Positions 24,400 through 35,841 are shown, numbered from the stretch's first letter. The stretch: DNA of 64,000 nt from Riptortus pedestris (GCA_019009955.1 CM032229.1:9174501-9238500); one strand, 5' to 3'. Made by a program: numbers and translations. The notes: a model not told the origin generated them from the sequence alone.

Positions 24400-25120
24400 A
24401 ATCGCAATAGCGGGCCGGCCTCTCCAAATCACACATAATTGAGATGAGGCGCTGTGCAAAGTGTTATCTCCAAACGGCCATCGATGCTCTTGAAGTGTCA
24501 GCCGTTGCACCGTTGTTGGAGTCAAGTGTCCCCTAAGTGCAAGTGCAGAACCACGTTTGTGAGCACAACGCCGTGGTGATGGCAGCATTGAAGCTCGCAC
24601 TGCCCCAATGTTCTCAGGTGATCTAATGTGCCGAAGGACTCCAGTTTTTCGTTATATCGGGCTTGCAGTTTGTCTGAACGTAGTCCGTTCCGGGTCAGGG
24701 TCCAAAAGGGCTACAATAAAGCGATTCTGAAAGTCGTGATGGGTTACGATCACTCAACATCCTCACCAAAAGTAGGCCTCAACGGCAAACGCACGCTCCT
24801 CACTGGTGCAACGCATGATGGAGACTCAACTGAGTTGTGGCAACCTTTGTTGTCCCACCCTCGAACGAGACCATTACCATTCCGCTATATCATCAACCGA
24901 CTGAATGGCGCGCGTTTTATAAAAAGTTCTGCCGTCGCACCCTTTAGTTCCACGGGGCACTTAACCTCACCTCTGTGTCCATCAGACCCAGCTGCAGTCA
25001 TTGTGTGGATAGGATCAGGCTTCCCGTTGGAGGTTTAGCCAAGCAGAAGATTATCCTCACTCGACTATCTCCCGCTCCGGAATACTTGGGCTTTCACAAT
25101 ACACCTCAGTTCACAGATAA
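24400..25120. other. GC-richer island, unknown
   Basis: Markedly richer in GC than its surroundings. The longest plus-strand open frame (24628-25038, 136 codons) and a minus-strand frame (24364-24600) match no family I know. CGCGCGTTTTATAAAAAG at about 24909 is TATA-like but has no initiator at the usual distance. It could be an old transposon or part of an unknown gene. Confidence 0.4.
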
Positions 25121-25907
25121 GAATGCAAATCGTATCGGTCGTTAATATTCATTTCTTATTTATCTTATTCGTATTGTTTACTATCTATTAGTATTATTAA
25201 CCCTACTAGAACGCAGAGGAGACAGTATAGAATACATACAATTAGTAATCTAGCTAAGAGCTATTCATTATATTACATCTCTCTCATTTCATTCCCTTCT
25301 CTCTTTATTCAATATAGCCCATCCTAAAAGAAGAAGGTAATACTTACCGTACACTGAAGAAGACACCTTATATACAATTTATTAATTACTAAGGAATAGT
25401 TGTTTTGAGTACAATAGACCAACAACTCTTAATATGGTGGCAGAGCAATTCAGAGTCTTGAGGTCTTCAATTAAACTGTGATAGAGTAGAACACTAACTC
25501 AGCATATGTAATAATTCCAATTAAATATAAATAAACATGAACTTCAGGAATCTCAGCTTCAACCATCTCCCCATTACGGAAGAGTCGTTTCAACGTAAGT
25601 AAGACGGAACGAACACTTCAGAACTACCATGGCCCCTGAAGGTAAGGCACGAAACGAGAAGACTAATTATGAATAAAGTTTGCGGTGGAAGGAAGGTGTT
25701 TTTATTAATCTGTGAAGTGCCTATGAGAATATTGGGCCCAGAATGAGAAAAACGCTTTGCCACTTGTCAGGAGAATAACTACCATAACGAAAAATCTCCA
25801 GGTGCTAGAACTTCAATGATACTCTTTTCGGCTTGATCTATGAACACTTTATATTTTCTTATATAAGGAAAAATAAAATTGCTATACTTCAGAATTTTAA
25901 ATAATTA
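25121..25907. other. Unassigned DNA downstream of cuticle gene 1
   Basis: No gene supported. TGGTGGCAGAGCAATTC at about 25437 resembles a retroelement primer site, followed by a short frame (MNFRNLSFNHLPITEESFQ) ending at GTAAGT. Neither has further support. Confidence 0.3.
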
Positions 25908-25913
25908 TTTATT
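25908..25913 (-). terminator. Poly(A) signal of cuticle gene 1
   Basis: AATAAA on the minus strand about 57 nt after the stop codon; the first canonical signal downstream of the coding exon. Confidence 0.55.
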
Positions 25914-25969
25914 AACAGTATTTACATATAGGAATATTGTTCAGGTATCGTATAGTTGTATGTTGACTC

Positions 25970-28626
25970 TTAGTGGATGACGGTGGTGGAGTGTCCGACA
26001 GCAGCTACTGGGGCGTGGATAGCTGTAGCATAAGCTGGGCGGTAGATGGGGGTAGCGCGGGCAAGGACTGGAGCAGCAACTGCTACTGGAGCATGGGCAA
26101 CGGCTACTGGAGCATGGGCGACGACTGCAGCACGGGCTGGGGCGACTGCAACGGTGTTGGCTTCCTTGTGGACGACGGCGTTGAATCCGTTGACTGGATC
26201 AGCGGTGTAGTCAACAGTCCTCCTGGAACCATCGGGCTCGACGAGAGAGTAGGAACCCTGGACAACATCTCCGTCCCTGGACTCGTGCTGGCTCTTGGAG
26301 TCTCCGGTGATAGCATCGTTGACGGAGTAGGCGAAGTCGTACTGTGGATGTGGGTCGTACTCCTCAACTCGGGCTGCTGGTGCGGCGACGGCAACTGGAG
26401 CATGGGCTACGGCGACTGGAGCATGGGCAACGGCTACTGGAGCATGGTAGGCTACTGGAGCATGGGCTACAACGGCAGCAGGTGCGTGGTAAGCAATGGG
26501 TGCGGAGTAAGCCCTGTAAGCCAACGGTGCCCTAGCATATGCATAGGGAGACCTGTAGGCGATGGGGATCTGGGCGGCGGTGAGGCCGACCAAGGCGATC
26601 AACACAACGAGAGACTGCAATCAAACAACATACAACATGAGTTAACATCAATTTCAAAGTAATAACTAAAGGCTTAAAAGTTATTAAAATAGAATATCCA
26701 CCACAGAACTTTCAATCAGATTCCTATTTGGTTATTATATAAACATTTTACGGGTTCTGGAAGAAACGTCCAATTAGATCATTCCATTATCAATATCTAA
26801 CTATATGGTAAAGTGCTTTAAGATCATTCAGCTTCTCATTGAGGCTGGGTCCGCACTAACTTTTGCAATATAATATGCCACCTGGACTGAATTCCCTCAC
26901 GGGGCTGAGAGGACTCAGGGAGAACGTATAGAATTTCCGGTGAACGGTAGCAGTTCATCAGAATGAACTTGCCAATTCTAGCATAGTGACACAGAGTTTT
27001 AGACTATTTCCATATAAAACCCAACTTCAACCAGAAAAGTCATCTTTACGTCAACTTTTATAATTCAACTTCGATTCTGATCATGGATATTATAGATAAT
27101 TATCAAGTGGCATATCGGGACAGTTATCTATAAAATACGAACTGCAATAAATAATTAGTTAGGTATATCTATTTTCCTTAAGTGAATCTAAATTAGTATA
27201 TGACAGTTAATGTCATTTTGTGTTTATTAACAGGTCCATCTAAATTAATCTCCTTTATTCATCTGATGATATACTTAATTGTTTTGTTTTTTTAGAAAAT
27301 AAGTTTAGTACGTTTCCTTATAATATATAAGTTTAATGATGTTATAATTAGAGAGTACTAATAACGGCACTCCGGTTTCCGGTGGCCATACGGATTAAGG
27401 AATAACCACTACCGTCAGGAAGCTGAAGATAAAAATAAGTTCAGGTTCAATCCCCGAAAGGAAGAACATTCGTTCATGAGGTCACTACCAGCCCCTCTGG
27501 ATGACTAACGATTATGATTGTATTTGATCACGTCCTCAGGCAGGCTGACAGAGTGTATTGACCACACACCTTTAACTACAATTGGGCTAACAACTCATTC
27601 CAGGTCCTCCTTGGATATCGGAGGGCGTACGTTGAGTCGACCACTCACTACGTAAAATACGGATTACGAGTCTCGCTGGGGGTGGCTAAAGATTTATAAT
27701 GCTAAAAGAAAAAAATTAAAGAAAAAGAGTAGCACTGATTGCACGTATGAACTATATTACCATTGGAAGGATTTGCCGTTTTTGATGAGTAGCCTACTAG
27801 AGGAGCAGATACTTTTATTCTAAGGTTCACCTTAGGAGTAACAAATAGCGGCTAAGAATACTTAATTAGTGAATACAAATTAATTATATAATATAATTAA
27901 TTTACTAATTGAATAATAATATTGCAATAATAGCGGGTTGTGTCTGTATTAGGCTTATTAAGGATGTAAAATTGATTTAAGTTCATCTATTGACCGAGAT
28001 AGGAATAAATAATTATAAGGACATCAGACAATATCGTATAATTAAATATTATTATTAATTAGCGTGTTCTGTTTGCTACTATGGCTAATTGGGACGGGTT
28101 GTCTACTGGTTCCACCATTTTCTAGCCTAGGGTGGGTCTATAGATTTTGCTTAATAAGTTCGTCATTAAATAAATTCCTACTGCCCAGGCGAGAATCGAA
28201 CTCGCCACTCTGGGTTTACCAAGAGAGATTAAGGCCGGTCTAGCTAACCTGAGCTTCTATCATTGAATAGATGAAGGAAAATGAATGATTTCTTCATTAG
28301 GGGCGAGGTTTTCCCCAGGGGTTAGAATGCTGACTTGGCACATTGCCTGTAGTATTGTAAGATAGCATTATATAAGACATATCAACAAGTTTTTTAACAT
28401 TGGGCTACTCAATTGTCCCACGATAATGAGTTGGGTAGTAGTCCGATCTCAAAGTCCGGCAACCGCACAGCTTTTACAAACTAGACCAAGAGATTTACTG
28501 AATTCGTGTGATAAAAAAAATTCTCCTATTGAAATCCCCTTTAATAAATAGCTGTGACTAATGATTATAGATTAATAGTGAATTATTATTGACTAATAAT
28601 GTGATGTTACTCACAAGAGATGCCAT
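25970..28626 (-). CDS. RR-2 cuticle protein, two exons
   Basis: Structural cuticle protein, secreted by epidermis, whose RR-2 (extended Rebers-Riddiford) domain binds chitin. Proposed coding parts are 28615-28626 (12 nt, ATG GCA TCT CTT, then donor GTGAGT) and 25970-26614 (after acceptor TTGCAG), joined in phase, for about 218 residues; the intron is 2000 bp. The first residues MASL followed by [14 protein letters not shown] make a signal peptide of about 18 residues. Residues about 20-87 are Ala/Pro/Val/His repeats (YHAP, AVAHAPV). Residues about 88-155 are the RR-2 domain, with [25 protein letters not shown] and [14 protein letters not shown] second AHAPV repeat block and a basic His-ending tail follow. 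A start inside the large exon was rejected because no ATG precedes the signal peptide there; the distal mini-exon has TATA, initiator and donor correctly placed. The exon is much richer in GC than its surroundings. RR-2 type proteins are usually linked to stiff cuticle. Splicing is inferred, not seen. Confidence 0.9.
27355..27690. repeat. Possible SINE-like insertion in intron of cuticle gene 1
   Basis: A less AT-rich block holding GGTTCAATCCC, which fits an RNA polymerase III B box, about 100 bases into the block. I see no convincing A box and no second copy in this window, so the SINE reading is weak. Confidence 0.25.
28070..28256 (-). mobile_element. tRNA-derived SINE in intron of cuticle gene 1
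   Basis: Read on the minus strand it has the family order: a head like AGCTCAGGTTAGCTAGACC, a B box GAGTTCGATTCTCGCC, then AGGAATTTATTTAATGACGA and a tail ending near CCCAATTAGCCATAGTAGC. The same order is seen at 50421, 54609 and 59593. Confidence 0.7.
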
Positions 28627-28647
28627 TGCTGAGAGCTGGTGGAGTAC

Positions 28648-28680
28648 TGCTGTAGGACGGGGCGGTGGCTGCTTTTATAG
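28648..28680 (-). promoter_or_regulatory. Core promoter of cuticle gene 1
   Basis: On the minus strand CTATAAAAG (TATAAA at 28679-28674) is followed by GCAGTACT with the candidate start A at 28648, 31 nt from the first T of the TATA box. CAGT is the arthropod initiator core. The ATG lies 22 nt further on. The second cuticle gene has the same 31-nt spacing. Confidence 0.7.
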
Positions 28681-28689
28681 GCAGCCTAA

Positions 28690-29676
28690 CCTGCTCCAGA
28701 TATAGCCTTGGCATTAGGCACACTCAACCGCTCCTTACGCTGGATCTAATAACTCAGCTCTTCTTTGACACCTCGCCCATTGCCACACTCACCGAAAAAT
28801 TCCACTCACCAACAAAAAATAAATTAATAAAAAAACATAAAAATTATTTATATAATTAATTACATTACCTTGGATATACTCCAGAAATTATTAGAGTTTA
28901 TGTGACTCAGAAGAATTCAAAAAACAAAATCCCATTCCGTGTGAGCTGGTCTCTTTTGTGAACTCATGCCACTGAATAATTCTCTGAAAATGACTCATCG
29001 GCCAAAATAATATATTTTGTACTGCTTCAAAATGATATCACTGGCAATTTTGGGATTGCTTGCTCCACTCGATTAGCAATTTAAGAAACGATTATATAAT
29101 TGTCAGCGAGTATGGTTTTATGAAGTATAATGTCAATCATAGTCTCAGTTAAACCGAAACGCTGAAGAACGAACATTCGATATATCGATCAAAAAATGAA
29201 TTCATATATCGATTATATCCACACAAACAACCCAATTCATATTAATAATTAAGTTACAGAGTCAAAGAATAAAAAATCCATTCATAATATAAAAATTAAA
29301 ATTTTCTTTTTCCGAAATTGATAATCTTTGTAATTCTTTCTCCATAGATTCCCAATTAATCAGGATCAATAAGTATCCTTACTATCTACAAGTACTTTAA
29401 TGTGCAAAGTGCACTTTGAAAGACTAAGCTTCATCATCAGTGCTGTTCATGTGGCGCCACCTTTTGAGTTCCAGCCATAGGTAGGAAAAACTGCAGTGAT
29501 GTTAAAAAGGACTGGAAATCTCTCAAAATTACACCATTGCTATTACCTGAATTTCAGATTTTCCAAAAGGAAACATTCCAAAAACATAGGGAAAAAGGGT
29601 AATCAACTTGTTTCTTGTCGATCTTGACCCTCCAAACATCCTTCTGAGGATGGTTGTTGTATGTAGTCTATATAAA
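28690..29676. other. Region upstream of cuticle gene 1
   Basis: No other gene. Immediately upstream of the TATA box is a GC-richer 100 bases that may hold regulatory sites; the rest is AT-rich and unassigned. Confidence 0.4.
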
Positions 29677-30126
29677 AGTCCGTCACGCAGGGGCTGCGTA
29701 AACTAAGCAGATTTCCCACATGAAGTTTTACAATAGAGAAAATTCATAATAGAGAGCTGAACAGTTACGGGAACGGCCCGAACTAGCTCTTGACGGAAAC
29801 TCACGACTAGACCCGAAGTTAGCCGATCAGAAGCTGAAAACAGAAAAATGCAAATATCTCGGTTAATATTCAAGATACAGAATAAATGTAAATAGCATTA
29901 TTTATAGTAAATTAAATTTGTAGTAAGATTGGTTCTATATAATTTTTCGATCCGACGTATAGTATCGGAGATATTTCGAATTTTCGAAAATCCTCCCCTC
30001 TAAGCCCCCCTTCCACTGGTTCGATTTCAGCCGTTAACAAGCTTGATCTTTCTTTTTACATAAAATGACTAAATATCGAGTTTGGTAACGATCAAACAAA
30101 AATTGCGGCCGCTAGAGCGGTAACAG

Positions 30127-30188
<62 letters not shown>

Positions 30189-30310
30189 TTTTGAACGAAC
30201 CTCATTTTCGTCATCTACTAGGTAGGATCGATGAACATTTGAAGAAAAATTTCGAAAATTCCGTCATGAGTACAACCTCAATAGCTGATTTCCCTTAAGG
30301 GAAATCTGCT
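29677..30310 (-). mobile_element. Helentron-like copy, both ends, with TA array
   Basis: 3' end AGTCCGTCACGCAGGGGCTG, AACTAAGCAGATTTCCCACA. Internal: AATATCTCGGTTAATATTC, TTCGATTTCAGCCGTTAAC, AATTGCGGCCGCTAGAGCGG, (TA)n at 30132-30184, TTTTGAACGAACCTCATTTT. It ends AGCTGATTTCCCTTAAGGG, AAATCTGCT. It is the cleanest copy in the window and a good type copy at about 634 bp. Confidence 0.85.
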
Positions 30311-31364
30311 AAAAGGGGATAAAAGTAATATTAAAAATGTTTTTAAAGATCAGCTTTTATAATGGTTGCCTTAAAGTACAGGAAAAAATGAAATGAATTA
30401 GAGATATTTCTGTTATACAAAGTAGAAACCATTAAAATCTACTTTAGATGTAAATTTCATGGTATTTTGGCTACATGCACCTAAGAAGGAAAAGTAACTT
30501 TGAATGTAGGCATTATTTGATATTTATTATTACATCTAGTTCCATTTATAATTAGCTGATTCACCCAACGCTAAATAAAAAAAGTCATGAATCCAGGTTA
30601 TTCGTTGTTCATTCATCCAATATCATTGTGGAAATCCATTCCACCAATAACACTCACTCAAAGTCACTTTTGCGGGTAATCAATACTAGTACTAATGATG
30701 TTTACTTATAGATCCAACAATTTTCCTTCATTTAGTGTAAACACTGTATATATTCAAAGGCACTGTAAATAATTGAGGGCGAAAATGTAGTAATAATTTG
30801 GTATAACGAAGATTAAAAATATCAACACACATCGACAATTTTTAAGGATTCCTCTTTGGGAAATATTACTCCACTACAAACACAATTTCACATTTAACTC
30901 CCTTAGTTTGGGCATAGGAAAATATTTATTTAGGTGTGTCGCAATTTTAGCGATTCACACATTTTCTTGTTATAATACTAAAATACTTAGGTAAAGCCAC
31001 CTTATAAAAAAGGTTAAAAAATCTACAGAGGTAGGTAAAAGTACAGTTATTTATTTCATAGGAAAATAGAAAAATCTAATATTTGCATGATATGATATGA
31101 CCATATTCATTCCATTCGTTTTCTATGGTAAGTTGGTAAAATTATCAATCAATAGGTCAATGCATTTATCGAGTCAAGCGGTGACTCCTGCTGAGAATTA
31201 TCATAATATTCTTTTAAAAAAACGTATTATTTTAATAAGTAAAACCGATTGACGTGTTTGAGGAATAAATGAAACTTAGCATATTATTCAGAGATTAATT
31301 CTCTGTTTGAAGGTTTTAGAAACCAGATGGATTGTAGAATTAGAAAGTTATTGGGTCTTATATA
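30311..31364. other. Unassigned AT-rich DNA
   Basis: No gene or repeat family recognised. Confidence 0.4.
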
Positions 31365-31830
31365 CAACTAGCTAAGGTAGCTGGTGATACCCGGGAAATC
31401 ATTGATGACTCAATAATGATGTTATTCATATAGCAAGGAATAACACACATTCATATTGACTTTTGTCATAATTATATAACCAAGTAACGTTTAACGGTTT
31501 TACATAGAACGAAGGTAGTCCAATAACGTATCTTATATCGGAAGAAATAAGATAGAATTTGATTCCCCACAATTTCTACTGTCAGACGTTCCGCGAATTC
31601 AGCACGACTTTGTTTAAATAATAAATTATATTATTTAAACAAACAAATGAAATAACAGAAACTCTTACAGTTTACATTTCTATTGAAAATAATCAACAAA
31701 GTTATTTTCTAGAGAAAATAAATAACAAATTTGGTGGGGGAGGACAGATATTTATAACTCACTAATCCGACTTGTACTTAGAACTATCATTTGAACCTAA
31801 AAACATAACATCATTTGTCCTAATATGGTT
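31365..31830 (+). repeat. Diverged copy of the repeat starting at 4263
   Basis: ACTAGCTAAGGTAGCTGG, CCGGGAAATCATTG, AAGTAACGTTTAACGG, GAATTTGATTCC, GCGAATTCAGCACGACTTTG, AGAACTATCATTTGAACC and AACATAACATCATTTGTCC follow the order of 4263-5100. Confidence 0.6.
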
Positions 31831-32105
31831 CTATGGATAAGAGTGACGGGTGATCTACTGTTTGCCACCCTCTCCTAAGGAGGATAGAAATAAAGATTTG
31901 ATTTAATAAATTCACCACTAATCAAATTCCCATTATACACGTGTTTCGAGGACTTAAATCACATGCCAAGGCCTAGAAAGCATTTGCGTTATGGAAAACC
32001 AGCTACTGATTTCAAACATTACTTCACATTTTCTTAGGAGATAATGAAATTAAAGTGAATTTATGAATATATATATATATTGTTACGTTTTTATTACCAA
32101 AACCT

Positions 32106-33301
32106 CTATGTCACTCCTTTCGTCGCCGCCACTTCGTGTTTCAGCAACAAGACGTCGCACATTGTAGACTGTGCATTATAGACTTGCGGCTTTGAAATTA
32201 CTTTAGCAGTCTCCTGGGCTAGCGCATAAGAGATGGTTTCAGCAAAGGATGATTTTTGCATAGCACACACCGCGATTTTAACATCTGGATCTCGTATACC
32301 ATTCACAAATGCTTCAATCTTGAACTGATTTTCACCTGGGTAAGTCCGCTGGACCAGAGGTTCGATTTCCATGGCAAAATCTTGGAGCGTCTCATTTGGT
32401 TTTTGCACTCTGCCCCGTAACTCCATCCTGTACAGTTCTCGCTTATGCTCACCGCCAAACTTGCGCTGTAAAGTCACCATAATATCCTTAATTATTCCTG
32501 CAAGCGGCCGGTAAACTCTCCAGGATTTCTGCAGCGGTTCCCTTCAGTGCCAAAATCCGTTTCTACTGGCCACCGTCTCAAATTGGAATTTAAAAACATT
32601 AAATGGTACATTACCGTAAAAAGTTGGGGTCTATATGTTGCTGGAATATTATGAAATGAGCCTCACCGGACCCTCTCGAACATGTAGATTATCCATTTGG
32701 AATTGTAGCTCATGTATTTCATCGTCCACCTTCCTTCCTAGATTGGACACTTTCTCTTCAACATTATTCAGTTTTTCATCAACCCCGCTTACTCTCTGCT
32801 CAATGGCTTCCACTCGTTTGCCCAATACTTCTGATATTCGTGGAGTTTTTGGTTTGTTGTTCTAGAAGCTTCCTGAAGTTCCTGTCTGACCTCCGTGAGG
32901 ATTTTCTCACTGTTGCTTCTAGAAGCTTCTTCTAATCTCTCGTAATTAGCTCTAGAAGCTTCCTGGAATTTCTCTTCTAGCCTCTCGCAATTAGTTCTAG
33001 AAACTTCTTCTAGTCTTTCATAATTAGCTCTAGAAGCTTCTAAGAGTTTCTGGTTGTTATCTGTGATTTTTCCCATCATGGCGGCAAAAATTGAATTTAA
33101 ATCTAAATTGTTGATTGACATAGGAGTACTTACAGCAATGTGTTCTTTATTGTCAAACTCGTGTGTACTTATATCGATCCCTCGTCTTTGGGATTCATCT
33201 GTCAACCGCCTTTGTAGTTCAGCCTTATTTCCTGTTGTTGGCAGATCCAGTTTAGCCAGCTCCTTCTTCAGCTGTTCCACTTTTAGTTCTTCAAACTTCA
33301 T
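32106..33301 (-). pseudogene. Retrotransposon gag, frameshifted
   Basis: The start (33301) reads MKFEELKVEQLKKELAKLDL followed by PTTGNKAELQRRL, a SAP-type helix-turn-helix seen at the N-terminus of several insect Gag proteins. It is followed by a coiled coil with repeated EASRANYERLEE units (about residues 85-155). A frame change near 32815 breaks it; the coiled coil continues in another frame. From 32480 to 32106 a third open stretch reads LQRKFGGEHKRELYRMELRG, then NETLQDFAMEIE, the retrotransposon Gag capsid signature (F G.EH..ELY...L..R.Q.P.E.LQ). At least two disruptions are visible, and the C-terminus runs into LTR sequence. No nucleocapsid zinc knuckle or pol is left. Confidence 0.7.
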
Positions 33302-33322
33302 TTTTGTAGATTTTAATTTTGC

Positions 33323-33341
33323 AATCTCACTTCTGACACCA
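33323..33341 (-). other. Primer binding site, tRNA-Leu type
   Basis: TGGTGTCAGAAGTGAGATT lies two bases inside the LTR end. It is complementary, with one mismatch, to the CCA-tailed 3' end of insect tRNA-Leu genes of the kind ending ATCCCACTTCTGACA; that tRNA sequence is recalled, not looked up. Confidence 0.6.
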
Positions 33342-33554
33342 GTTGTTACGTTTTTTTATTACCAAAACCAGTAACAAACATTTTTAATAAGAGTTCTTTT
33401 GGATTGCAAAATTAAATACTCGCAAGTTTCACAGTTTTTATCACTGCACAATTTATTTCACAATGTACAATACTCTTGGTTAATTATTTCTACTCACAAT
33501 ATTACACTGATAGTGTCTCTGTCCTTCAGATTACACAGTCCAATAATTCACATT

Positions 33555-33630
33555 TACATAAAACGTTAATAAAATATCGAGTTTGGTAACGATCAAACAA
33601 AAATTGCGACCGCTAGAGCGTTAACAGACA

Positions 33631-33695
<65 letters not shown>

Positions 33696-33807
33696 GAACG
33701 GACCTCATTTTCGTCATCTCCTAGGGAGGATCGATGGACATTTGTAGAAAATTTTCGGAAATCGCGTCATGAGTATGACCTCAATAGCTGATTTCCCCTA
33801 AGGGGAA
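33555..33807 (-). mobile_element. Helentron-like fragment inside the LTR
   Basis: ACATAAAACGTTAATAAAAT, ATTGCGACCGCTAGAGCG, TA array (about 33633-33690), TTTTGAACGGACCTCATTTT, GGATCGATGGACATTTG, and AATAGCTGATTTCCCCTAAG, then truncated before the final AAATCTGCT. Confidence 0.75.
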
Positions 33808-33888
33808 CTCACCGCACCTCCTACCGCACTGCACTAAGTCGCACTGTAGCACCGTGATGTGACCATCAAGACATCTGAGCGTAAAAAC

Positions 33889-33919
33889 TGAAACTGAGGT
33901 ACTGGCAGGGTCTCTTATA
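33889..33919 (-). promoter_or_regulatory. LTR promoter
   Basis: TATAAG at 33919-33914 and TCAGT with A at 33889, 30 nt apart, inside the LTR. This would put U3 at 34164-33890. Confidence 0.55.
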
Positions 33920-34162
33920 AATGCCTGTAGAAGGTTCTAGCCAAGGAAAGGTCCAGAAGTTCCAGGAAGGGCCCTAATTAGATTCTGCCGGCTCCACTAG
34001 GTCGAGCTGTACAGGCTTAAATAGAGAAGCAGGATGAGACCGAGGCTCTTCCAAGAAGGTCTGGAAGGGACTAGTGCCTTCCACCAATTAGCGGCACTTC
34101 TTTGAACTCCTCCGCACTCCCCAATTACGCGGTTCCTTCTCTGGTGTATTTAATTTTCGCAA

Positions 34163-34164
<2 letters not shown>

Positions 34165-34225
<61 letters not shown>

Positions 34226-34388
34226 AATATAATATAATAATAATATATGTGCAAATATAATATATATAATTTTGACGTCATCACTTTCGTTATCTCCTGG
34301 TAGGATCGATGGACCTTTTAAGAACATTTTCGAAAATCGCGTCATGACTACGTCCCCAATAGCTGTCTTCCCTTAAGGGAAATCTGCT
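34165..34388 (-). mobile_element. Helentron-like 5' end with TA array
   Basis: A TA array (34165-34220), AT-rich filler, TTTTGACGTCATCACTTTCG, GGTAGGATCGATGGACCTTT, ATCGCGTCATGACTACGTCC, then CTTCCCTTAAGGGAAATCTGC. The LTR element sits directly against the array. Confidence 0.65.
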
Positions 34389-35017
34389 TATTTATGTTTT
34401 ATTATCAGTGCTTGTGTGAAAATTGAAAACTGATATTTTCCAACTGAGATTTTCTTTAATGTCTAATGAAACCTATTTATGTTTACTTTTAACCAATAAA
34501 TAATAAATTACTGGTGCATTTTTTTATGAGATCAATCTCTATTTTTACTAGCGCATAATATATTTTTATGATTATTTAAATGCATAATGTTAATTAATTT
34601 TGATCCTCAATGAATTCATTAAAATACAACTTGGCTGAGAAAACTAATAAATTCTGAATTAGAGTTGTTCAAATAAACCAAAGTTCAAAGATAATATTTA
34701 TATAGTGGATTTAATTCGAGTCAGAGAGATGTTTTTTCCAGGTTCATATTCATTTGGTGGCAGTGTTCCAGCAATCTGTGCAGAATATTCCCTCTCTAGG
34801 AAAATCTAATATTCCGTCTTATATGAGAGTTTCCATGAAATAAAGAAATCCACGCGACAAATACCAGCTCAGCATTTTATTCCAGAAGAATTTTTAATTT
34901 GTAAAACACTTTCATATTAATGTGATGCAAAACTGAAATGCTAAGAAATAAGAACAAGAAAATTAAAACTTGTATTTCTGAGTACTTTTACTGCTATTTT
35001 TATTTTTTTACTCTGGA
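34389..35017. other. Unassigned AT-rich DNA
   Basis: No gene or repeat family recognised. Confidence 0.4.
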
Positions 35018-35170
35018 TTGTAAGAGATTTCCCTTAAGGGAAACCAGCTATGAGGTCGTGCTCAAGACGCAATTTTCGGAAAATTTCTCCAAATAACCAT
35101 CGATTCTAGCGGGGAGATGAGGTAAATGAAGTTCGTTCAAAATTGTATAAACTGAGATTTAAATTTTTTA
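35018..35170 (+). mobile_element. Helentron-like 5' end without array
   Basis: AGAGATTTCCCTTAAGGG, AACCAGCTATGAGGTCGTGC, CAAATAACCATCGATTCTAG, TGAAGTTCGTTCAAAATTG, then family sequence stops. Confidence 0.65.
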
Positions 35171-35841
35171 GAAGACTTGTAGAATATACTCTCTGTGCTA
35201 ACCTCATAGAACTATTTTGAATGATGGTTGTAAGGGGAGAAGTCGTAAATATTTCCCTTTATAGGCATTCGACTAACTTAATTAAATTTTGTAATGTTTC
35301 CGTGGTTAACAAAAAACTTCTTATTCATGTGAAGATTATGCTAGGAGGGAAGGGCTTAAACTGGGCTAATGAAAAAAATATCAGAGTTTCTAGAGCTTTC
35401 TACAGCTCAAGCCACCATCTTCGGAGCTTTTAATGTGCCCAGCTTCGTTCCAGAGAAATAATTCGAAAATTTACTTGTGAAAAGTTTACATTTACATTTT
35501 TCTTTATATATCCTAAAGGCCATGTTCCTACTTTCCATGCCTTTATTAACCGCTTTCTTTTTCCATGACATCCCTACCTAACTCTCGAACATTCACAAAA
35601 ATCTATTATGAGTCTTTCATACATAAAAGGCTTTTAAATCCTCTCATGGCACTCAGATTAAGGGAGATTGTGGAAGTGCATAATGCCACATCACAACCCT
35701 ACATGCCAAGTGCATGTGGACTATGGGTGAAGGCGGTCGTCACTGGCTGATGATCAAGTACAGCTGGCAGTGTTCGTACTATGCAATGGCACCATCCTCA
35801 AACCCGCCAAAAGATCATTAAGTACAACACGGGCTCGAAAC
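35171..35841. other. Unassigned DNA
   Basis: No gene supported. A less AT-rich stretch (about 35640-35830) has a short open frame without family signs. Confidence 0.35.

Larger units (their letters stand above)
32081..34164 (-). mobile_element. LTR retrotransposon remnant (Ty3/gypsy-like)
   Basis: Read on the minus strand: a 5' LTR from 34164 (TGTTGCGAAAATTAAATACA) to 33344 (GTAATAAAAAAACGTAACA), a primer site at 33341-33323, a broken gag (33301-32106), then at once the last 24 bases of a 3' LTR (32104-32081, GGTTTTGGTAATAAAAACG then TAACA). All of pol and most of the 3' LTR are missing. The LTR ends are TG...CA with TGTTGCG/CGTAACA symmetry. A Helentron-like piece (33555-33807) lies inside the 5' LTR. 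Both outer flanks are TA-rich, so a target duplication cannot be read. I call it Ty3/gypsy-like from the Gag type and tRNA-Leu primer site; BEL/Pao is the alternative. Confidence 0.65.

Noticed and set aside
25973..26662. Long plus-strand open frames antisense to cuticle gene 1
   Set aside because: They arise from the repeated Ala/Pro/Val/His codons of the real gene read backwards; no signal peptide or domain.
29411..29445. Possible hammerhead motif with CTGATGA on the minus strand
   Set aside because: The GAAA core and stem III are missing; only CTGATGA, a 4-bp stem and a short GCA/TGC pairing remain.
32040..32080. Helentron-like 5' end just before the LTR element in opposite orientation
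   Set aside because: Only loose similarity (GGAGATAATGAAATTAAAG); too decayed to support.
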